A stretch of DNA of 64,000 nt from Cunninghamia lanceolata (lineage: Eukaryota; Streptophyta; Pinopsida; Cupressales; Cupressaceae), in contig BSBN01000047.1 of NCBI GenBank assembly GCA_027924645.1, positions 8,990,001-9,054,000 of the forward strand, given 5' to 3'. Shown piece by piece: positions 20,701 to 31,822 of this stretch. Under the pieces are notes generated by a model. That model was given only the letters and a program-made list of their open reading frames with translations. It did no database searches and was not told the DNA's origin. The position numbers and the translations under genes were made by a program. How positions within the stretch are numbered: the first letter of the stretch is position 1; the number at the start of each line of letters is the position of its first letter.

Positions 20701-22895
20701 CTATCCTCCACCTATGCTTGGTGCAGGTCCCCCTGATAGCCCTCCTCCCCCAGTTGGTCCTCCTCCCCCTGGTGGCACACCTGGTCCTCTAACTGAGGGT
20801 AGTGACTGCCCTATCCTACGAGACCCAGATGCTCTGGACCTGCTCCTATCTCTGTAACTGGGTGCCTGCTGAGCTGCTAGCACCGCACCCGCGTAGAGCC
20901 CCCTGTAGTACTCCACCTCTCTCCTTGTTGACACTAGCTCTCCTTGCACGTAGACAAGCCCATTATACAGTGTCCTCTGGTTTGCACCCAGTGCATGGCG
21001 TGCCTCATCTCTCTCCCATCTCACCCTCTGTAGTGTGGCCTCTGCTATTAGTCGTAGCTGGGCCTCTGCATCCATCTCTCGAGTCACCTGGGATAACTAC
21101 CCATCATCCACTGCTAGTGTAGGTGCAACATGCACCTATGCCTGTACCTGTACTTGGATCTGTGCCTGTGTACGGGCTGCCTGTGCTATTGTGGCTATCT
21201 GTGTCTGCACTTGTACTAGTGCCTCAGCCTATCTCACCTATGCCCTGGCTACATCCCTGTCTCTCCTCAGCCTCACCATTCGGAGCTCTAGTCGAGTCCT
21301 CTGAGCTATCTCCTCTTGTAAGAGCCGCTCGGTCTGCTATAAATTGGTCTCTATGACTGGATCCTCTGCCTCCACCATCTCCATGTCTACCTGCTGGCCT
21401 CCGGCCTCTACACCTGCCTGCTGCCTAGCCACTCTGTCCTATCACCTCATCTGCACCTCAATACCTAGAACCACTATCCCCTACTGCCCCTGGCACACCT
21501 GGCTAATAGATCCCAACCTCCAGTGTGTGATAACTCCCTCGCACAAGAACGCGTATGGCTCTCCCCTCTCTTGATGACGCTGTGTAAGGGGTCTGATCAC
21601 TAGGATGTGCTCCCACACCCACACCTATAATAGAGTAACCCCTACTGAGAGACTCTGGCCTCTCCTGTAAACGCAGTCGTGCATGTCTCAATACAGCTGC
21701 CCTAGCACACAAGGCCCCCATGCATACGGTGTTCCATGTGTAAACATCCCAGGTAGTACCGTGCCCCATCCAATAGATAGTCCTCTGGATTACCTGTCTG
21801 GGCACATGAAGCTACCAATCAGTGAAGCAACTATCCATCTGATCCTATCACAGAGTCTCAGGACATCTGCCCACTGAATCTCACCGTCATCTATCCTTAG
21901 GTCGTCCGTGCAGAATACCTCTACCAAGCCTGCCTCGCCTCGTGCTGGGTCAAAATCCACTCTCTCTCCATCAATCTGAATCCTGAGGATGCAATACACA
22001 TCCTCTAGCGTCACTGTCGCCTCCCCTGTCAGAAAGTGAAAAGAGTCGGTCTCACTGTGAAATCTCTCTACCACTGCTGTCACTAGGGTGAGATTCACCC
22101 TAATGTGTGTCAAGTGTGCTACATGCCGCAATCCCGCATGCTCTAGGAATGCGTCCTCCTCCCACGTTAGCTGGTGTCACTCTCTCGACATTAACGGTGC
22201 CATAATCCTCTGCATCCAAGCAACCACTTGTCAGTTCTTTTATACTATATCCCCCCAAACCCTACCTACATCTATTCTATGCTATGCACTCTCAAACCAA
22301 ACTCTCCCCTCTGCTAAGCTAGGTTACTCAACCCTTCGGTCAACCCTAAACTATTGCACTCTTCTAGCCTAAACCAAAAGTGACTTGTGCGCAAGTGCAC
22401 TGCCCTATCTTACTAAACGTGCCATACTGCTTATGCATAAGTGCTGCACTATCTCACCCCACAGGTGACTTGTTTTACAAATGCACTTTTCTACCCTGCC
22501 AACCGTGCCTCACTGCATTGCCAAAGGTGACCTATTTTTCTTACTACCCCGCCCACTGCGCTGTACTACTCTACCAAGAGTGCTGCACAACCCTACCAAC
22601 CACGCTACGACGTGGTCGCCAAAACCATATGCACTACAGCTTTGCCAAAAGCACTAAACTACCCTACCAGACGCGCTGCGGCGCGCCAAAAATGCCTAAG
22701 ACGACTACCAGATGTGCTACACTACCTTGTAGCACTTTTGGTTGACCTAAACTACCTCCCTAAACTTAGCCCTAAACCACCCTAAAACATCAAATTAAAA
22801 TGAGGTTTTCAGACACTTACCACTGTCGGAGTTCCTACTGGCCTCCCATACGTCCGCACCAGCTCTGCCTGATGCCTGTGCACAAGAATCAACAT
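20701..22895 (-). pseudogene. Antisense plant mobile domain (PMD) gene inside Tat-2
   Basis: Minus strand. Predicted exon 1 is 22895-22821 (ATG, 25 codons, MLILVHRHQAELVRTYGRPV...), then a GTAAGT donor; exon 2 is 22209-20701 after TGCAG. Exon 2 keeps one frame for about 500 codons with no frameshift, only stops (22179, 21790, near 21686 and others). It begins DAFLEHAGLRHVAHL; VNLTLVTAVVERFHSET, TGEATVTLEDVYCILRIQID and YAWGPCVLGQLY followed by VWVWEHI match the PMD (aminotransferase-like, MAIN-type) domain. After it come Gln/Arg-rich heptads that look coiled-coil, an RDRSRSR stretch and a Gly-rich tail. About 527 aa in all. PMD proteins occur both as plant nuclear regulators and in transposons. 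Its role in Tat elements is not known to me. Tat-1 lacks it. Confidence 0.75.
22210..22820 (-). other. Predicted intron of the PMD gene, holding an inverted minisatellite
   Basis: On the minus strand the donor is GTG/GTAAGT and the acceptor GGATGCAG/AGG; removal joins exons in phase 0. The middle (22378-22745) is a degenerate array with minus-strand units such as AGCACTCTTGGTAGAGTAGT, the same family as the leader arrays at 8519-10432 but in opposite orientation. Splicing is a prediction. Confidence 0.55.
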
Positions 22896-23010
22896 CTCTC
22901 CTCACTGTTAGCTCCTTCCACTCAACTCTCTCACCCTAAGTTTGGAGGCTCTACTCTCTAAATTTAGAAGCTCTTAGGGTGCAAATGAGGAGTGTGGTCC
23001 CCTTAGGACC

Positions 23011-23018
23011 TATTTATA
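23011..23018 (-). promoter_or_regulatory. TATA box of the antisense PMD gene
   Basis: The minus strand reads ctTATAAATAggtcc, 116 bp upstream of the exon 1 ATG. Transcription would start near 22985, leaving a roughly 90-nt 5' UTR. It lies outside the LTR, about 260 bp from its start. Confidence 0.5.
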
Positions 23019-23261
23019 AGTAACTATGCTACCTTCTACTCCTGCAACAAAATCTCAGGATGACAAAAGGATTCCTTCTGAACTTTAGATGTGCCTTCTC
23101 ATGTAATCATCTAGTTGAGCATCAACCCAATCCTTCTATTGCTTCCCTATCTTCCCACTCGAGGGGGCATATGCTAGGGCAACTACCTACACTGGGGCAT
23201 CAAAATTGTATCATGTCTTCAACAACCATCTTCTTTGACACAATGCTGTAAACTGCATTAC

Positions 23262-23278
23262 ATCAAAGAGGGGCAAAA
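23262..23278 (+). other. Tat-2 polypurine tract
   Basis: TCAAAGAGGGGCAAAA directly before the 3' LTR; nearly identical to the Tat-1 tracts at 49786 and 49881. Primes plus-strand DNA synthesis. Confidence 0.85.
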
Positions 23279-23515
23279 TGTAGACACCCTAAAATGACCA
23301 ATTCATCACATCACTTGCATTTCATCTAATTTGTCTAAACACCTGCATTCATCGTTAATTAAATAATCTAATTATTTAATTAATTTCATCTATTTTCTTC
23401 CAAATCACATAATTTTGACATTAATTGAATAAATTCTCTTTATTTAATCAATTAAATTAAATTCCTCCATTATTCTTCCACAATTAAATAATTTCAATTA
23501 TTTAATTAGCTCATT
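23279..23515 (+). repeat. Tat-2 3' LTR, first 237 bp
   Basis: Matches 7285-7521 with 8 differences by eye, seven of them transitions. Interrupted by LINE A; the rest is at 37898-38791. Its last 20 bp are the LINE A target-site duplication. Confidence 0.95.
23496..23515. repeat. Target-site duplication of LINE A (left copy)
   Basis: AATTATTTAATTAGCTCATT, repeated exactly at 37878-37897. A 20-bp duplication with an adjoining T run is the mark of target-primed reverse transcription. Confidence 0.95.
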
Positions 23516-23897
23516 TTTTTTAACAAAAGTGACAAGCCACTATAATTATATATTAATAATAAAAAGTTACAAAAAGTTGGTTCGACAGAGCATACCGGTA
23601 GGAAAGAGCCAACAAGAAAACCTCTGGTTATAGCTCAAAATTTACAAATTCCGTCAATGGGTTTACACTTCCCTCAACGGGTTTACAAATACAAAACAAA
23701 GGGGAAGAAGAATTATATAAAAAAAGTTATAATGTTTGCCCCTAGAAATCCCACAAAAAAGAAATATCCCTCGGAGCATCAGCTGAGTGAGAACAAAACT
23801 TCTATAGATAACATGTCCACAGAACTAAACAATACTGTATAGGGGAAGCCTTCGCCAAAAAAATTACAAAACCAGTAAATAGAAGTAAGCTGACAGT

Positions 23898-24509
23898 CTA
23901 GCCAGCAACTGGAGCGTTAAGATCTTGCAACAAGACATTACCCTCGGTAGCATTCAGTTCAACTGGTGACCTAGGAGGAGGAGAAATTTGAGGATGATAT
24001 TGAATTAAAAAGAGCAGAGCATAGAACCTCTCCTCCACCTGATTCACCAGAAGATCACCCAACAAAGCTCTATGCACATGAAGAGGAATACTCAATAGAT
24101 CCTCATTCTCAAGACGAATGGATGAACCAAAGGCATTGAAGGTGCAGTTATGAGCAGAAGAGTGGACAATATTACATTTAGAAAACAAACCACCAATTAG
24201 AACACCTGACTTAAACAAATCATAATTCTGAAAAGCATCTTGTAGCACCTCATCTAAATACAGAAAATAATGAACAAACTTTGCAATTAACTGTCTTACC
24301 ACTGAGGAATCTTGTACCAAGTCCATCAAATTTGAAGCGAACATAGATAAAATGTGAGAGGGGTAAAGAGACTATGCACGAGAATCCAACAATTCAGTCC
24401 CAACCACCTCCCGCACTGCTTCCTCAAAATCTCTATTATCTATTGCAAACACAGAAGCTAAACCTTCAGAATTAACACTGCCAAAGAAAGTCGTTTCCCA
24501 TTTCTGCAT
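23898..24509 (-). pseudogene. LINE A ORF3, unrecognised protein downstream of RNase H
   Basis: The frame runs from ATG 24509 (MQKWETTFF) to 23898, 203 codons with one TAG at 24372-24374. Mostly hydrophobic helices (VVRQLIAKFVHYFLYLDEVL), no transmembrane run, Pro-rich end (ISPPPRSPVE). Residues AVREVVGTELLD ... FASNLMD align by eye with SVVKLILGKDFLL ... FLASILD of LINE B ORF3, and QVEERFYALLFLIQ with HQECVLQVYGFLQ. Position, size and order match too. Plant L1-type LINEs are normally described with two ORFs. Function unknown. Confidence 0.5.
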
Positions 24510-24865
24510 AGGAAAATGAAGCCTTCGATTCAATTAGATCTCCATCATTTAAGCTTCGAAATAAAGGATGAGAAAACCAAACACTGAGTGAGGATAAATA
24601 GACCAAGGGACTTCAGAGATTAATGCGAATCATCATTGCAAATCCTTTCGACACATTCAAAATTCAGTGAACTAAAATGAGGTACTAAAAAATTGGATTC
24701 AGTGTAGATTATCCTGCTGTGAAAGGAGAACACACGCAAATGTTATCATAAACCATTTAATTCACACATATAATCAACATAATACCATCGAAGGATAAGA
24801 GATGAGTTGGAGATGTTAGGATCGTGCTACACTTACAATCATGCTTAACAAGTACTAGATTCTTT

Positions 24866-27800
24866 TTAAATCAAACTTAAGATGTTAGGATAACCTTCAA
24901 TGTTCCCACTATCTATAATTACACAAGCTTCCTCCAAATCCAAGGCCAAATTAGCTAGAGTGTCAACCAAATGATTGCCTTCTCTATAACAATGCGAAAT
25001 AATGAATTTATCAAAAAATTTCATCAGGTCCTGAGCCTCTTCTAAAATATAATTAATCTTCCAGTTCAAGGCGACATTCTTCTTCAAAGCATTAATAATA
25101 ACCAAAGAATCCCCTTCTATATGAAGGTTGACAAACTTCAACTGCTTAGCTAATTTCAAACCTTCAACCAGAGCCAAGGTCTTAGCTAAATTATTAGTAG
25201 TTTCAGATAATTTCATAGAAAAGGTTAATAAAAGATCACCCGAAATTCCTCTAAAAGCCCCTCCAATTGAGGCAGGACCTAGGTTACCTTGCGAAGCACC
25301 GTCAAAATTAAGCTTAGTATAACCTTGAATAGGAGGCACCCAATTAATAACACTTCTATCAACTTTAATGTTGGAAGAGATACCCAAGTCTGGCAAAGGC
25401 TTTAAAAGCTTCCAAAATTTCAAAAGCTGATCATCCCAAGAGGAAAAAATTAAATTTGAAGATCCCTTCCTTTGTAAATTGGTCATAACCACTTCAGATA
25501 TAGAATTCTTGATCGTTGACAAAATAAATTCAAAAGAATGAGATTCTTTTCTAAAAATCCTTTGATTTCTTTCTAACCATAAATTCCATGTCACAATAGA
25601 AGGAGAGACTAACCAAATAGAAGAAAAAGTTGAACCTTTGTAGATTATTGGCCAGCTATGAAACAAGTTCAAAATAGAGTTAGGTAAGGGAGCAAACCAA
25701 TTAAGTTTTGAAAATAACCAATACCAACAAGAAGTAGTAAAATGACAAAGCATGAAAAGATGATCAGGATCCTCATCACAAATTTCACAGAATACGCACT
25801 TAAAAGGGTCTGCTAGGCCAAGTTTTGCAAGCCTTTGACTAGTCAAAATTTTCCCCTAAAGAGCCAACCAAGCAAAAGCACCCGCTTTAGGAAAATAAGC
25901 AACATTCCAACAAAGAGAAAAAGGCCAATCCAACATCTGACTTCCCTGTTTAAGAACCAAGGATCCATATCCATCATGAACAGAATAAGAACCATTATTT
26001 GCAAAAGTCCAAATTAATTCATTAGCTTTATCAGAAAAACAAACCTTCCTCTTTTGAAGCTGAAGGGAAAGTAAATTTTTTTGTTCTTGAGGGAAATCAC
26101 ATTGCTGAAAATCTTTCCAAACCATAGTGGAAAAGGATCCATCCTTGATAACTAAAAAATAGTCTCTCACTTTACTCTCCCAATTAAGTAAAAGATAATT
26201 TCTAGCCTAATCCAAACCATCGCAAAGAGAAAGAGGGGGAAAACCATTCCAAGAATCCTGCCAAAAATTAGCCTTAGAACCATTAAAAAAATTCCTGGAA
26301 AGATTAGAAAGAATAACCACCCTACAATTTACTAAAAAGTTCCACATGCTTGACCCCTTAGGAGGATTCTCAGCTGTGAAAATTCTTTCAGGGTTAGGAG
26401 AATCCAAATACTTATATTGCATAAGTTTACACCATTTTAACTAAGGTTTGGAATAAAATTTCCAAGCCAACTTAGCACCCAAAGACTTATTTTAAGATTC
26501 TAATCCATGAATATCTACTCCCCCTAAAGATTTAGGAATACAAACCTTATCCCAAGAGATTAAAGGAATATTATTACTAATTTCTGAGCATCCATTCCAA
26601 AGAAAGGACCTAAGAGATTTCTAAATATCATCAATCATACCTTTGGGAATTTGCAAGACTGAGAGCATGTAGATTGGAAGAGCAGACAAAACTGACTTAA
26701 GAAGGGTAATCTTTCCAGATAAAGTAAGTCATCTACCCTTCCATAGGGCAATTTTATTATGAATGGACTTAGAAATCTTTGCCCAAAAAGACTTCCTATT
26801 AGGTCCAAAAAATAAAGGGATGCCTAAATATTGACTAGGTAATGATCCTAATTTATATTTCAAAAGCGAAATGATTCTAGACTGAATACTTGCCTTAGTA
26901 TTAAAGAATTTTTTTTTTGACTTTTCCAAATTAACCTCCTGATTGGAAACAACACAATAATTTGAAACTGTGTTCTGAATGCATTTACCCTCACTAAGAG
27001 AAGGGAAACCAAACAATAAAGTATCATATGCAAAAAGAGTATGAGTAAAGGGAAAAGGCACCTGAGGAATCACAATACCCTTCCAATTAGAAAGTTGACA
27101 TTGATATGAAATAGACCGAATAAGAGCATCTACCATCAAAATAAAGAGATAAGGAGAAAGAGGATCCCCTTGTCTAACACCTTGAGAAACTTGAAAAAAA
27201 TTAGTAGGACTTCCGTTTAACATGACTGTTGATCTTACTTTCAAAATGCAAGACTAGATCCATTTACACCATTTCTTCGAAAAACTAAACTTCTCAAGAA
27301 CTTTCATCAAGAAATCCCAAGAAACTCTGTTGTATGCTTTCTTCATGTCTAATTTTAAAATCATGGTTGGAAGTTTAAAATCCCTAATAGAATGAAGAAC
27401 TTCACAAGCTATTAAATCTCCATCTGCTATCTATTTTCCTAGAACAAATCCTCCTTACTCATCATAAATTAATTTCAGAATTAAAGAGGCCAATCTCATA
27501 GTAATAGCTTTAGTAAAAATCTTATACAAGGTGTTACACAAAGAAATAGGCCTAAATTGAGCAAAAGAAGTTGGAGAACTAACTTTTGGAATAAGAGCTA
27601 TAAAAGTAGAATTCATTTCTCTGAACATATTACTATTCTTTCTAGACTCTTCTAAAGCAAGCCAAACATCTCTTCCTATAATGTCCCAGCATTTCTGAAA
27701 AAATAATGGAGTAAAATCGTCTAGACTTGGAGCCTTATCTGGATCCAAAGAGAAAACAACACCCCTAACTTCTTCAAGGGTAAATTCTTTAGAAACATAA

Positions 27801-29117
27801 GATTATCATCTTCTTCTACCAAACAAGGAATACTACTCAATAAAGAATTACACTGCTCTTCTAAAAAGGAAGAATTATTGTTTGAAAGAAGAGGGGAGAA
27901 GAAGGAAACAACCTCTTTTTGAATATCTCCAAAATTAGACAAAACATTTCCCTCCTTATTTTGAATCAGCTAAATTTTGTTTAAATGCCTATTCATTTTT
28001 ACAGAAGCATGAAAAAATCTAGTATTTCTATCTATTGCCTGTAACCAAGTTTCTCTAGACTTTTGTCTCCAAAAGATCTCTTCCGTCAAAAGAATTTCCT
28101 CCAATTCAGACTACAAAATTTTTTGACTTTCAAACAAGTAGTTATCCATTCCTTGATTAATAATTTGCTGATTAATAAATTGAAGTTTGTCTGAAATGAT
28201 TTCCTTCTCTTGAAAAATGTTTTTGAAATGAGAAATATTCCAACTTCTAATTTTTCCTTTAAGCAGGTGAAGTTTCCTGCAAAGCTAAAACATTCTGGAA
28301 CCCTTAATAAAAGGAAGAGACTCCCACCATGATTTTAATAATGGAACAAAATTAGAATCACGGAACCACATTGCTTCCAGCCTAAAAGGTTTCTTACTGC
28401 CTTGAAAAACTTCCACAAAATCTAAATTTAATTGAATATGAAAATGATCAGACCCTGAGAAAGAAAGAATCGAAGAAGAAAAAGAGCACTTTTGAAAGAG
28501 ACAAGAGGAGGAAAGAAGGAATCTATCCAATCTTTCTACTATCTGCAAGAAACCCTTCCTTCTATTAGACCAAGAAAATTTACCATTAATTGGAATTGAA
28601 TCAATGAGACCATTTTTTGAAACAAATTCAAAAAAATCTGCCATGGTCTTTAAGGGAGGAGTTATCCACCCTAATGTTTCCTCTAAATTCAAGATAGCAT
28701 TGAAATCTCCTCTGAGAATCAATTTCTCATGCTGAAGATCTTGTAAAATGACACTTAAAAAATCCCAAAGACTTTTTTATCTATAGTAGCAGTTGGGCCA
28801 TACACATTAATTATCCAAAAAGATTCTAGACCATCGTGAATTTCCGCTAGTAGACAATTGGAAGCTATAGTAACAACTTGAACATCCACTGACAATTTAC
28901 TCCAAAGAAGAGCCAAACCACCTGAAGCTCCAGAGGCTACCACAATAGAGAAATTCCATTTTTTTCATTTGCTAAAAAAGTTTTCTACTAAAGATGAAGA
29001 GAGTTTAGTTTCTTGAAGGAATACTAGATCAATGCCTGATAAATCCAACTAATGTTTTATCAGGCGTCTTTTGTTAGGGGTATTAATACCCCTAACATTC
29101 CAAGTTAAGATTTTTAT
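24866..29117 (-). pseudogene. LINE A ORF2: endonuclease, reverse transcriptase, RNase H
   Basis: Read from about 29117 (LTWNVRGINTPNKR, APE-type endonuclease start). GASGGLALLW, INVYGP and RGDFNAILN follow at 28943-28650. RT: DKAPSLDDFTPLFFQKCW, FRPISLCNTLYKIF, GVRQGDPLSPYLFILMVDAL, then FAYDTLLFG at about 27020-27045; the motif should be FADD, so the first catalytic Asp is Tyr. The zinc motif CEICDEDPDHLFMLC lies near 25780. RNase H (24866-25420) keeps FDGAS, E, EGDS and HLVDTLANLA. About 1,417 codons, normal for plant LINEs. Two frame changes (near 28750 and 27740) and many stops. The start codon is ATA. Confidence 0.88.
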
Positions 29118-30566
29118 TGGACTTGAGGAGAGCAACAAGCTCTCCTCATTAAAGATCTAGTTAACATTTTTTCCAAAGTTGGTTGAACTCCTGCTTGAAT
29201 TTCTTCTTTTGTGACCTTGGATTTAGGCTTCCTGCCCCGAGGTTTAGCAGGAGGAGAGGGAGTACATTTATCCTCTAAAGGAGTCTGTGAAATTGAGGAA
29301 AGAACATCACTTCCTTCCACAATTTCCTCATCCATTACTTCATCAGCTATTTTATTGATAAATTCCTCCCCAACTTTTGAAATAACTGCATTAATGAACT
29401 TTTCAGCCTCCTCTAGAGGGACATAATCCTTAAATTCCCCTAAAATAAGATCAACAGGAGAGACTAAAGAATCCTTAGTTACTACATTAGACTCTAAAAG
29501 CAAAGAATCCAAGGCAAGAGTAGCACTATCCGAAGGATTAGGGATTGAATCAAGATTTACATTATCTTGATCTACCAATGTGGGAACTTGTGAAGAGGAA
29601 ACAATATTACTTTCCAAACCAGAAGAAGGATTAACTAGATAATTAAAAGACAACTCATTATCCTCAAACCCAAGATTCCCCTCATCTAAAGAAGGAGAAA
29701 CCACATTAGGACAATTGAAACCCAAAACTCCTTCATTCCCAATGTCCAAATTAGGCTCTTTAAAGCTCTACTCAGTTGAAAGCATAGGACATTCACTAAT
29801 TGTTTCAGTTTCTTGAAGATTAAAAAAGGAATTAGAAGGATGATCATTTTCCAAACAATTTGATTTAGTTGAAACTGAATCTATACAAGCATCATTATCT
29901 TTAAAAAACAAATCAAGATATTTTTCCGAAACCCCCCATTCCTCAACATTACCTAAATTATCAAAATTTAAAATAGTCTGAGGATCTTCAAAAACAAGAT
30001 TCTGAATCCAAATAGTCTTAGAAGTTTTCAAAATCATAGAAGAAGGAAGAGGAAAAAAAGTGTTCATGATCACACACATTCTTACTAGAAGACTAGGGTT
30101 TTTGTAAGTCAACATATCATGATTTACAAAAACCCCACTCTTTTAGCAATAAATTTTAGAACACCCAAATCTCGATATTCTAAAGGTAAGTTAGGGAAGC
30201 TAATATAGAAAAGAAAATAATTATTTGAATTAGCTCGAGGATCAAAATTAGGAATCCATTCTTGTAAAAAGATTCCTTTACCTTTGAAAAACCAAGATTT
30301 TACTTTCAAAATGTTGTCTCTTGCTTCCTTATTTGAGAAAATAACTATAAAAAACCCTAAACCCTTGTCCAGTAACCAAAAATTGGAAACTTTGCACCAA
30401 TTAACATAAACCCAAGATTCCAATAAATGAGATTCATCAGCAAAATTCAAAATCTTACCTATTATCGCATGCTAGCTTAGATCTAAGACATGAGGACGAA
30501 TAAGGTCTTCAGGAAGATGGATCTCAATTTCCTTAGATACAACAGAATCCTTACCTGTAGATTTTT
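29114..30566 (-). pseudogene. LINE A ORF1, 3' part (DUF4283-type RNA-binding protein)
   Basis: Broken into three frames (30450-30124, 30115-29768, 29749-29114). The first has the DUF4283 pattern: SWFFKGKGIFLQEWIPNFDP then FPNLPLEYRDLGVLKFIAKR. The rest is acidic and low complexity, ending in a basic tail (KPRGRKPKSK). I see no CCHC knuckle. ORF1 coats LINE RNA. Its stop TAA at 29116-29114 overlaps the ORF2 start site. The N-terminal part lies beyond LINE B at 37652-37871. Confidence 0.7.
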
Positions 30567-30584
30567 CTTTTGGTACCTAGATTT
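30567..30584. repeat. Target-site duplication of LINE B (left copy)
   Basis: CTTTTGGTACCTAGATTT, repeated exactly at 37634-37651. Confidence 0.95.
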
Positions 30585-30832
30585 TTTTTTTTTGATTCGT
30601 AAAGATAGAGATTTGTATTGATAAGGAGTAGAAATTTACAAGCAGGTGCCTATAAGTTGTTTTCCTGCAAACCACCAAAAAACTGACTTTCAAAGCTTAT
30701 ACCGATAAGGCTTTACAGAGTCACATATGCAAAATTGCCATTAAGGCTTACTAGACCAACATAAACTTAGCCATATACAAAATACCTATTGAGACTTATC
30801 ATAGAAAACTGGGGGAACTAGAGACTGAGCTC

Positions 30833-31546
30833 TTAAAGAAGGCCTAGCTCCCTTGCCATGAATTGGAGCTCGCCAACCCATTCCACCTCCCCATTGTCCC
30901 CATCCTCGTTCAGCATGTTCTGAAGAAAACCATAAACCTGAAGCACACATTCCTGGTGTTCAAGCAGTGCCATACCTTTCAGATCAAGAATGAGGGGGAA
31001 AACTTTCACCACCTTCAGAGGATCCTTCAGGGTCGAGATGTCTTTTGGGCAGGGGATTCCCACCCCAGGGATGACTGCACCAAGTGTGAGATTGAGGCCA
31101 CCAAGTATTTTCAGTTTGAACAATTTTAACATCAAACTTTTCTCTGCTCTTGTCACCACCCCTGCATCCAGAATTGAGGCAAGAAATCAGGAGGAGACAT
31201 GTGTGTCTACCCTATAGAATTCATCTGCTAACAGGAAATCCTTCCCCAAAATGAGCTTCACCACTGAGAGTAGAAGACCTTCATGCCTCCGCAGAATTTG
31301 TTTGAGTCTTTGGTCCGTGATGGCTCCTTTGAAAGCCATCTGACAGACTAAACTCTCCAATTGGAGAGGTGTTTCCATTCCCAAGTTTAATAGACCGTTT
31401 ACAGAGATCTTCACAATGAAACCAGAACCCTTCGCCATTCTGCCCACTCTACCAATGCCATAGGATACTTCGTCCGTTCGAACAGGCTGATTGTTTGATG
31501 ATAAAGGTGAAGACAAATGTCTGGATGCTTCTCTGTGAGTATCCAT
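30833..31546 (-). pseudogene. LINE B ORF3, unrecognised protein downstream of RNase H
   Basis: A single frame of 237 codons from ATG 31546 (MDTHREASRHLSS) to 30833, with one TGA at 31187. A stop sits just upstream of the ATG, so the start is well set. Middle: LLLSVVKLILGKDFLL; second half: FLASILDAGVVTRAEKSLML and EHQECVLQVYGFLQNMLNE. It looks soluble, helical and mildly basic, with no catalytic motif that I know. It starts 276 bp after ORF2. Similar in pattern and place to LINE A ORF3. Could be a remnant of a captured host gene. Confidence 0.5.
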
Positions 31547-31822
31547 ACGCTGTCTTCATTCTTTTGAAAATAGGGAGAGGAGGGGAAGGACGTTCCTCCA
31601 CCATATATGGAGCGTGCGACTGGTCATTTTAGACAGATTCGAAGAGGCTGAAAAACCAAAAGTGATTAACTGTGGTCATCGACAGGGAGTGTCTTGCCAT
31701 AATGCTAACTTATGGCAATAACCCATCCAAGATATCATGGATTGGGTGCCCACCCTACTACCCTACCACCCAGCCATTTACATGGAGGAGATTAAAAATT
31801 TAACACATACTCCATCTGCCCC

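Noticed and set aside
21503..21805. 100-codon minus-strand frame beginning at GTG within the PMD gene
   Set aside because: It is out of frame with the PMD blocks; the true frame passes through the same bases with stops and gives YAWGPCVLGQLY.
20802..22745. Several Pro/Cys-rich plus-strand frames opposite the PMD gene
   Set aside because: Shadows of the minus-strand PMD coding region and its intron array.
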